Origin: Ampelocalamus luodianensis
Taxonomy: Eukaryota > Streptophyta > Magnoliopsida > Poales > Poaceae
DNA length: 64,000 bases
Assembly: GCA_036346255.1 (NCBI GenBank)
Contig: CM070627.1
Location: 32,758,143 to 32,822,142, forward strand
Direction: 5' to 3'
Part shown: in pieces, positions 56,977-64,000 of the stretch
Layout of the letters: every line of letters starts with the position of its first letter
How positions within the stretch are numbered: the stretch's first letter is position 1
Program-made: the position numbers and the translations under genes
Notes under the pieces: model-generated
Databases searched by the model: none
Told to the model about the DNA's origin: nothing
What the model saw: only the letters and a program-made list of their open reading frames with translations

Positions 56977-58530
56977 TTAAGCGCATTTGGTACCCAAAAC
57001 TTGGTTGGGTCCATGAATATTAGTCACAATACTTTTGGGCACGTAAATGGCCCTTCTAATGACAGTCTTAGGTGAACTAACAATTCTAGCAAACACATTG
57101 CCATTCTTATCCTTCCCAAGCACATAATGATCATTATAAATAATTGGCTTAGGAGAGATACCTTTGGGACATTCCTTACTAAAATGTCTTTTTTTCCGGC
57201 AATTATAGCAAGTTGGGCTTTTGCTTCCCCTTGATGTCTTCTTATCTTGCTCATTGCCGGCTTGTCTCTTCATTGAATGTCTTAGCTTGACATCGTTTTG
57301 ATTTGGGCACACCGAGGCAATGTGTCCAACCTTGTTACATCCAAAGCACTTGATATTGTTGAATTGTTTTCCATTTTGCTTTGGATGGCTCTTCACCTTC
57401 TTCTTGGCGGTGAGACCAAGTCCTCCCTTGTCAATATTCTTGTTAGGGCATATGGAGGAGAGGTGACCCTTTTGATGACAATCAAAGCACTTAACATTCT
57501 TTGTGTGTCTTGTATTGTGCCTTGTCTTGCTATTCTCCCTCTTCTTGGGAGTGAAGCCAATTCCACTTTTATCTTGAAAACATCTTTGTTTACTCAATAT
57601 TTCATCGAGAGTGGCTTTCCCTTTGTGACTTCTATCCAAGTCATTTTTCAAATTTGCGACTTGGGCCTTGAGCTTTTTATTTTCCTCTACAAGATTAGTT
57701 TCAACAAACATAGAGGAAATAGAAGCATTTTCACTAGAGTTACAAGGCATATCAATTAAATCATCACAAGAAGTGGATATATTGACCTTAGATGAATTGC
57801 AAGAAATGGAAATTATGCATGACAAAACATCTATTAAATTACATTCAATGCCTGTATCCACCTTAGACTTCTTGAGCTCATTTAGGAGGAGAATCTCATG
57901 TTCATCTTTTAGAACATCATAATTATTTTGAAGCAAATCATATTTCCTTTTAAATGTTGATTTCTCCTTCCCTATATATTCATTTAATTCTTCAAGCATT
58001 TTCATCAACTCATCATAAGTAGGATTATCATTATTTACCTCATTTTTACCTTTAGCCATAAGGCAATGAGGCAATGTTGATGGAGTTGATATGTCATCAT
58101 TATCGGAGCTAGAAGTTGATGTGGAGCGACTTGTGGACTCTTCATTGTCGGAGTTTGAGATTGAGTATTCTTCTCCCGATGTCCACTCTTGTATACAATC
58201 CTTATTAGTTGGAATTGACCTTTCATAATAATCTTGAAGATAGACCCACATCTCATGAACATTTTTGAGATCGCATACGACATCGAACACATCTACGCTC
58301 AAAGCACTAAATAAAGCGTTAATTGTTTGAGCATCGAGATGTAAGCACTTCTCTTCCTTAATTGTTGGAGTAAGATGATCCAATGGAGAAGAAAAGCCTA
58401 CATCTACGATCCGCCATATATTTAGGCCCATGGCCTTAAAATAACATGACATACGGATTTTCTAATATGCATAATTTGTGCCATTAAATTGAGGTGCTTC
58501 ACCTAGGTGCACTATATCACTAGTCGCCAT
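56977..58530 (-). pseudogene. SIRE-like gag, one stop near its start
   Basis: ATG at 58530 opens MATSDIVHLGEAPQFNGTNY. A TAG at 58462-58464 stands where copia gag normally has Trp. The frame then stays open for 491 codons (MSCYFKAMGLNIWRIVDVGF, LSVDVFDVVCDLKNVHEMWV). Three CCHC zinc knuckles follow: CFDCHQKGHLSSIC, CFGCNKVGHIASVC and CYNCRKKRHFSKEC (about 57150-57510). It ends after YVPKSIVTNIHGPNQVLG, the stretch that usually precedes protease in SIRE-like polyproteins, so the frame stops just before pol would begin. Confidence 0.88.
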
Positions 58531-58573
58531 CCTTTAATCTCTAGATGGTTAAGTCTAATAAATGAGAGACTAA

Positions 58574-58585
58574 GCTCTGATACCA
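58574..58585 (-). other. Primer binding site of the SIRE-like element
   Basis: Minus strand TGGTATCAGAGC, an exact copia initiator-Met-tRNA site, two bases inside the 5' LTR edge at 58588. Confidence 0.95.
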
Positions 58586-58587
58586 CT

Positions 58588-59532
58588 TGTAAGATCGAGG
58601 AGACTGACTAGAGGGGTGGTGAATAGGCGTTTTAAAACTTCTATGCGCTAAAACCGATTTCTAATACGGAAGTTTATAACAATACGATTTTGCACAATTA
58701 AAGCCTAAAACAACTAGGTTCAACTAAGTGCACCAACAATACAAGTCTATTGATAATAACCAATCAAGCATAGACTTGTAAGCAATTCTATTTAAACAAT
58801 GTAAAAGATACTATTGCAATCATATACAATAAATAAGCAATTTTAATACAAGGTATATAAATTGCACAATGTAAAGCAAACATTCATACACAATGAATGT
58901 AAATGCAATAGTAATGCAATAGAGACCACACCACAAAGACACGTCGATGTTTTACCGTGGTGTTCGGAGACTTGCCGGTCTCCCCTAGTCCATGTTGAGG
59001 GAAACCCAAACCAATTGGGCTGGCTCCACAAATTAAGCCTTCCTCCGAGGTATCAACGCCTCGCTCCACTAGGGTTGCTCTTACTTCACTCCAAAGATGG
59101 CGAGCACCAAGCCACTCACAAACACCCGGGTCTTCTCACAAGCTTCACTTGAGAAGATCACCGACGCACGATGCCTCCACGCCGTCTAGGTGTCGGTAAA
59201 CACCTCTTTGATCTTTAAATCCAACTGAGACTAAACATGGGATATAGCAATATAGAAGAGTTAGTCTCACAAATAGGTTTATCAATATGAACATACCTAT
59301 TTCGATATTCCCTTTTATCTCCAAGCTAAGACTAAACAATTTGTATGACAATAGAAGTGTTAGTCTCATAAATAGATTTGTCATTTGGAATGCATACATC
59401 ATTTGATTTTCACATCTTTATCCATTTGAGACTAAGCAATAGGTATATCAATAAGAGTGTTAGTATCATAAATAGATTTGTCATTAATAATCAAAACTCC
59501 ATTAACACATAGTGGCGGGTCTATATTCTTCA
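58588..59532 (-). repeat. 5' LTR (945 bp) of the SIRE-like element
   Basis: Plus strand TGTAAGATCGAGG to ATATTCTTCA. Its ends match the 3' LTR, but its centre (about 58905-59205) instead matches the LTR fragment at 21524-22120 (CGGAGACTTGCCGGTCTCC, AACCAATTGGGCTGGC, CTCCACGCCGTCTAGGTGTCG). Confidence 0.9.
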
Positions 59533-59899
59533 AACGCCTGTCACGCCGTCACGTGACGCGTTGACGCACCGTCATCGTGCGTCAACAACTGTGCGCTGCC
59601 ACATGTCCCTCCTTTATCGAGGGACATGTGGCGGTGTACAGGCCGTTGGTGTACGCCGTGCGTCAACGTGCCACATGGCGGCATGACAGGTGACCGTGCG
59701 CCAATGCCACGTGGCGGCGTGGGAGCTGTTGGCGCACAGTGATCGTGCACTAACGGTACTATTTCTGTAAATACGTGAGCTCCGTGATTATTTCTGTAAA
59801 TACAGGTTGAAAATGTGTTGTATCTGCCAAAAATTCCAATTCAGTTCAGATCAGTACTTGGCTGGTGTGGTTAAGAACAACTAGTTGTCTATTGCGTAA

Positions 59900-60806
59900 G
59901 GCCAGTCTGTTCGGGGGCTTACAGCCAGCTTATGATCTAAAAAAGCCGGAAGCCTCTCGGGTCAACTTCAAATCTGTTTTTTCATATAAGCCAAAAGCCA
60001 CACGTAACTAGAAGCCAAAAGCTGGTAAAATCGTGCTTTTCGGGCTCTTTGTGAGATTGAATAGATGGATTTTTGTTTGTGTTCATATCGAATGAGTCAA
60101 TGTTCTTGCTTGATCCAGTGTGCTTGACTTGAGAAATAGGGAGTATATCTTCGATTGGAATGCAGTAGCAACCAACATAGAAGAACACATATCTGTTTTT
60201 TGCTGTGTGTTTACTGAGATGTTGATGGATGTTCGACAATAACTATCGATCCCATCCGATGTGTTTGTGGATTTTTTTTACATGGATTCGTATATGATTG
60301 TTGTTTGTTCATGAGATAAGTGTGGATTTTTTACATTGACAATCTGGAAGCATGTAAGGAAGAGTTGTCTTCTTCAATTTTATTGTGGGTTTTTTGGTCA
60401 ATTTTTGTGACATTGACAATCCGAAGACATTGGTAGTTTTTTTTTTGTGAGCAAGTGTGCAAGATAAAGCAAATGATCATGTACTTGTAAGGTCAAAAGT
60501 TGATCAACAATAGTGAAATGTCAATATTCTTTTTTAGTAAACGGTAGATTTGTAAAGATAAAGTACTATTAAATTTCAAGTGAAATTACGTAAGTATGAA
60601 ATCAATGATATTTTGGCTTTCTTTACCGAACAAACAAGTGGTCACTTATGTTAGGGGTATAGTAGACATTTCATACTCTCAGCCAACAAGCCAGCTCACT
60701 GAAAAACTAGTATGACAAACAGCCTCTCATAAAAAGCTACAGCTGCTTTCAGGTAGGAAGCCAAAAAAAATAGCTTTTGTCAAAACTTACGGCTCCAAAT
60801 AGGGCC
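59900..60806. mobile_element. Tourist-like (PIF/Harbinger-type) element
   Basis: Left end TAA|GGCCAGTCTGTTCGGGGGCT; right end CGGCTCCAAATAGGGCC|TTA. The inverted ends share GGCC(A/C)...TTGG/TTCGG words and are bordered by TAA/TTA trinucleotides, as in Tourist elements, although the two are not identical. Subterminal text AAGCCAAAAGC recurs in both orientations. No ORF. Confidence 0.5.
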
Positions 60807-62460
60807 TTAGTCTATGGTCGGTTCGTACGTTTTATCAGATATTCAGGTGCTTTGTATAGCAAAGTGTATCTTTTTTTAGCCTAAAACTTTGTATAGCAAC
60901 TATTTAATTCTTGCATTTTAGTATACTTTGAATCTATCCATTTTATGCTTTGAATATATGCATTTTATGTTTTGAATTCTTGCATTTTTTTTAGGCAACA
61001 CACTTTTTTTTCCAGCCTCCTGAAATGAGTTGGTGTTAAGCTCACCCTATTGTGTACAACACTACAACTCGTGATAAAAGATGTGTTGAACAGTTGAAAC
61101 ATCCGTAATAAGAAAAAGGAAAAGTTAGTTTGTGCTTTGTACATATAACATGTATGTGTGCCATCTGAAGGCACATGGCATTTTAGCGACTAAAATCTTA
61201 GACGAGTAGCTCCATAAGAATTATTCTCAGTATGAAACACGGGAAGAAATTTCGTAAACACTATGAAAAATTATAACGTTCTTTGTGATGAAATTCCTAA
61301 GCTGTTTCCGTACCTTTGTAGTTGGAATCCATGACCTACCAGACTACTACCACTTTTCCCATCGAGAGGATTTTCTGAAACACCTCCACCGTTAAACCGT
61401 TGCGTTGTTCCCATCTTGACAGTCAAGATTTCTCCACGCCTTCTTGCCAGCTCTCCGCTACGGCTGTAAAAATTGCATCGACGGCTGAGTTTTTTCCCCC
61501 TCTAAAATGGCACTGTTTTTTTTTTTTGCAGGAAAAAGGGAACTTTATTGATTAGCTAGAAATAGAATTACAATCGTTTTCAATGTCTCCTCTGCAGCAA
61601 ATAAGCAATGCAACTGAGTATAAAAAATGTACTCGCAAGACTTACGGTTAACAAACATATAATAACTACATGCAAGCTTATTCAATGGAGAAGGCTATAT
61701 GTCTCATTTTTTGCACAAAGCGATATTTCAATTTCAATATTTATAATAGATTGAATGCACTTTATCAAATTAGATTTTTAATTGTTCAAATAACTTAGAG
61801 ACAACAGTATAAATATAATTAACATCATAGAGGTGACTACCTAAAGCCACCACAACAATAGTACGAATTATCCATTCGTACCACCCGATCTCAAGTTTTA
61901 TAAAAATATTATAGTCTAACTCTTGAAAGACTTCCCCAAGCGTGTCCATAATCTAGGACGAGTCTATTCGAATAGTTCAAAACCCTACAGGAGTGTACAA
62001 CTTTACCCACATGTCAATATCGCCTTTTCGCTAAGCTATATAGCACACTTCCTTAGGTATGCCGGTAAGACTAAGTCCTACGAGATATTTTTAATATTAT
62101 GTATTAACTACGAGTCGCCCGTACGGATAGAATTCATACTTTGTGTTAGAGTCATTGTAAAACCGAAAGTCGACTATCCTATAGGGGTAAAGCCTCGGAC
62201 AACTATAATGCCCCTCGGTGTGGATAACCTAGACAGGATTCCACTCTCGCACACCCAATAACGCAACACAATCATTTTTATACACAACACACCCCCACCT
62301 GCGACTCGAAGGTAACACACGCCAAAGTACTAAGTCAAGAGGGGACCCAAATGGCCCTCATGTGGATGCACGTAGAAATACTTGGTTTAGTGGGATAAGA
62401 TGTTCGGTCCTTGTTGACTCGGACACCAAGCACACACACCCAAAAGCACACCATCCAACC
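60807..62460. other. Intergenic, no gene recognised
   Basis: A/T-rich sequence. An open frame of 112 codons at 61923-62261 has no family resemblance. The text from about 61870 resembles untranslated internal sequence of LTR elements, but no terminal feature proves it. Confidence 0.4.
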
Positions 62461-64000
62461 TGTAATATCCCGAAAGTGAGTTAAGATTTGAATCGAGGAA
62501 GATTAATTTTATTTCGGGAGAGATCGATTAATCGGGGAAGGATCAAACGGAACGTCGGGAGGGACTAATTGGAAAGATGTCGTGCTGCATTATTTAGAGG
62601 GGGAAAGAGCAATTTTGCGGCAACTTGGGCTGGGCCATGGCCCATGAGGGTGGCCGCCAGGGGGCTTCCTCCCAAACCCTAGCCGACTCCCCTCCCTCCC
62701 CTTTCCTCCCCACTTCCAACCGGCCGCCACCCCTCTCCACCTCCTCCACCCTCCTTGCGCCTCTCCATCTTTCCCACCACCTCCATTGCTGCTGGCCAAG
62801 GAGGAGAAGGAGCTCCATTGCAGCCGGCCAAGGAGGAAGAAGAAGGAGAAAAGAAGAGAAGGAGGAAGAAGGAGAGGGAGAAGAGAGGGGAAGAAGAGGG
62901 AGAAGAAGGGATCCGCAGCGGAAGCGTGGTGGTCTTCATCGCTGTGTGATCTCTTCGTTTCGGCAAGGGTAACCCGTGGTTCTTTGCTTTAGGTCAATTT
63001 CTAGTTGTCTAATTTTCGGATGTCAGTTCGTCGATATTCTGCAGCAGTGAAGTTTGTCGGTTTTGATTAGGTTAGAGGCAGATTTGGGTCTGGGTGTCTC
63101 CTATAAAGTTGTAGCTATCGTGGTTACCTTTCATTTCCGACAAGAATCAAGTCATTCGGACTTCGGTAGCCAAAGTTATGAATTTATTAGTATTTCTGTG
63201 TTTCTGGAGAGAAGCAGAATTGCTAGTGTTGGTTAACCTGATAGAAGCGCATATTTAGAGGGGTTTCCAGAGGGTCTAACCATAACGAAAAATGAGGCTA
63301 ATCCTCTTAGATTTCAGGAAAGCTAAAGATCACTGAATTCGGACGAACGTAGAGAAAGTTATGATAGTTTCTTTGTCGCTGTCCAGAAACCCGACGTGAA
63401 ATGTTTGCTCTGATTAAATAGATTGGTAGGTCTGGTAGATGGCCGAATCAGAGGGTCTCCCCAAATAAGTTTATTTAGACATTTTAATTACCTTTTCAGA
63501 TTGTCCAAGATCATCCTATTTGGACTCCTGAGCAGAAAGTTATGAATTTTTGAAGTCTGCTGTCCGCAGTGACCGATCGCTAGAAATTAGAAAAGCTAGA
63601 CGTGATAAGAAGATTAGCGATTTCGATTGTAATGTGATGTATGATTTTGGTCCAGTATGCTATTCTTAGTTTGGGGTTATCTTCTTGTCCAGTGGGCGAG
63701 ATCCCAAGGGCAGCACCCACTTCGCGCCCGCCGTTCTTGCGCGGTTGAGGCAAGTATTCGGTTTATGTGTAGTATTGGTTGCATGTCATGATTGAGTGAT
63801 GTATTGTTCATCATTGCCATGTGAATGTGTTGTGGAGATGATTCTAGTTGTGTTGATGCTTGCAGTTATGTTTAAGGTTCCTTCATGATGCTATTGTTTA
63901 CATACCCTGACTACATATTGAGTTACGATATTGGAAATATGATGTTGTAGTTCTTATGCATGTTGGAGCATTTTGAGACTTGGTCACGTGGTGACCAAGA
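62461..64000 (+). mobile_element. Gypsy LTR, cut by the window end
   Basis: Begins TGTAATATCCCGAAAG. Its interior is the diverged reverse-complement counterpart of the 27486-29805 LTR: a GC-rich block (62640-62930); phrases such as CCAAATAAGTTTATTTAGA, CAGAAAGTTATGAATTTTTGAAG and GACCGATCGCTAGAAATT; and finally ACTTGGTCACGTGGTGACCAAG at the right edge, which is the outermost hairpin of the array. It is therefore a related family in opposite orientation. No polypurine tract precedes it, so it is probably a 5' LTR of an element extending right, or a solo LTR. Confidence 0.75.

Larger units (their letters stand above)
51017..59532 (-). mobile_element. Non-autonomous SIRE-like copia retrotransposon with an extra ORF
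   Basis: An 8516-bp element flanked by AACGC (51012-51016, 59533-59537). On the minus strand: 5' LTR 58588-59532, primer site, gag, ~1.8 kb of spacer, an unrelated ORF, polypurine tract, 3' LTR 51017-53028. No protease, integrase, RT or RNase H motif is present, so mobilisation would need enzymes in trans. The LTR terminus with AGAGGGGGGTGAATAGG on the plus strand and the gag type suggest the SIRE/Maximus branch of copia (inference). Confidence 0.88.
50895..59810. mobile_element. Foldback element 2, split by an LTR retrotransposon
   Basis: Removing 51017-59532 plus one AACGC duplication leaves about 395 bp forming an inverted repeat. Left arm TCAACTTGTAATTGCATAAA, CACGGAGCTCACGTATT and AAATGGTACTGTTGGC pair with 59750-59810 read in reverse complement (TCAACCTGTATTTACAGAAA, CACGGAGCTCACGTATT, AAATAGTACCGTTAG). 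G/C-rich CACGTGGCGGCGTG-type words fill the arms. The centre (about 59596-59634) is a hairpin, GCCACATGTCCCTC/GAGGGACATGTGGC. No ORF. It starts 254 bp upstream of the NDL start codon. Confidence 0.78.

Noticed and set aside
61923..62261. 112-codon ORF beginning MKDFPKRVHNLG
   Set aside because: No recognisable domain, no supporting splice or promoter signals, and repeat-like context; kept only as part of an unannotated interval.

Overview
This 64 kb window is nuclear DNA of a grass. I infer this from introns with plant-type GT..AG borders, two plant housekeeping genes with monocot-like protein sequence, Ty1/copia and Ty3/gypsy LTR retrotransposons, a plant LINE, hAT and Tourist-like DNA elements, and GC-rich gene 5' ends. 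It may be Oryza or a close relative, but the sequence alone does not settle the species.

Two real genes stand out, both on the minus strand. The first (24-15102, open at the left edge) encodes the N-terminal 1225 residues of a plant homologue of CCAR1/CCAR2, a nuclear transcription/RNA-processing scaffold. I resolve 18 coding exons, all with GT..AG borders and consistent phase. A degenerate copia element sits antisense in one intron and a 120-bp hAT-type MITE in another. The second (46395-50641) is a complete 11-exon NDL gene (N-MYC DOWNREGULATED-LIKE) of 348 residues.

Between and around these genes is a nested repeat landscape. About 100-250 bp upstream of each gene's 5' end lies a 370-400 bp foldback (inverted-repeat) element, and each has been split by a later transposon: a 3963-bp hAT element with an 8-bp target duplication at 15753-19715, and an 8.5-kb pol-less SIRE-like retrotransposon with a 5-bp target duplication at 51017-59532. 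From 20 to 27 kb there are LTR remnants, including a candidate 4.4-kb solo LTR with a kilobase of degenerate AT-rich tandem repeats. At 27486-37158 a full-length but decayed chromodomain-bearing gypsy element, flanked by CCACC, splits a GC-rich gene 5' end.

From 37.2 to 40 kb are fragments of unrelated genes in the same orientation: a filamin-like segment, two exons of a SnRK1 beta subunit and one B3 DNA-binding domain with a stop codon. A 5'-truncated LINE with 15-bp target duplications follows. The right end (59.9-64 kb) holds a Tourist-like element and the start of another gypsy LTR related to the 27-37 kb element but in opposite orientation.

The most unusual signals are: an evenly spaced array of seven short hairpins inside the gypsy LTRs, conserved between copies; the paired foldback elements at both promoters, each used as a landing site; and a non-autonomous retrotransposon carrying gag plus an unrelated, gene-like extra ORF between LTRs of very different length and composition. 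No tRNA, rRNA or CRISPR feature was recognised.
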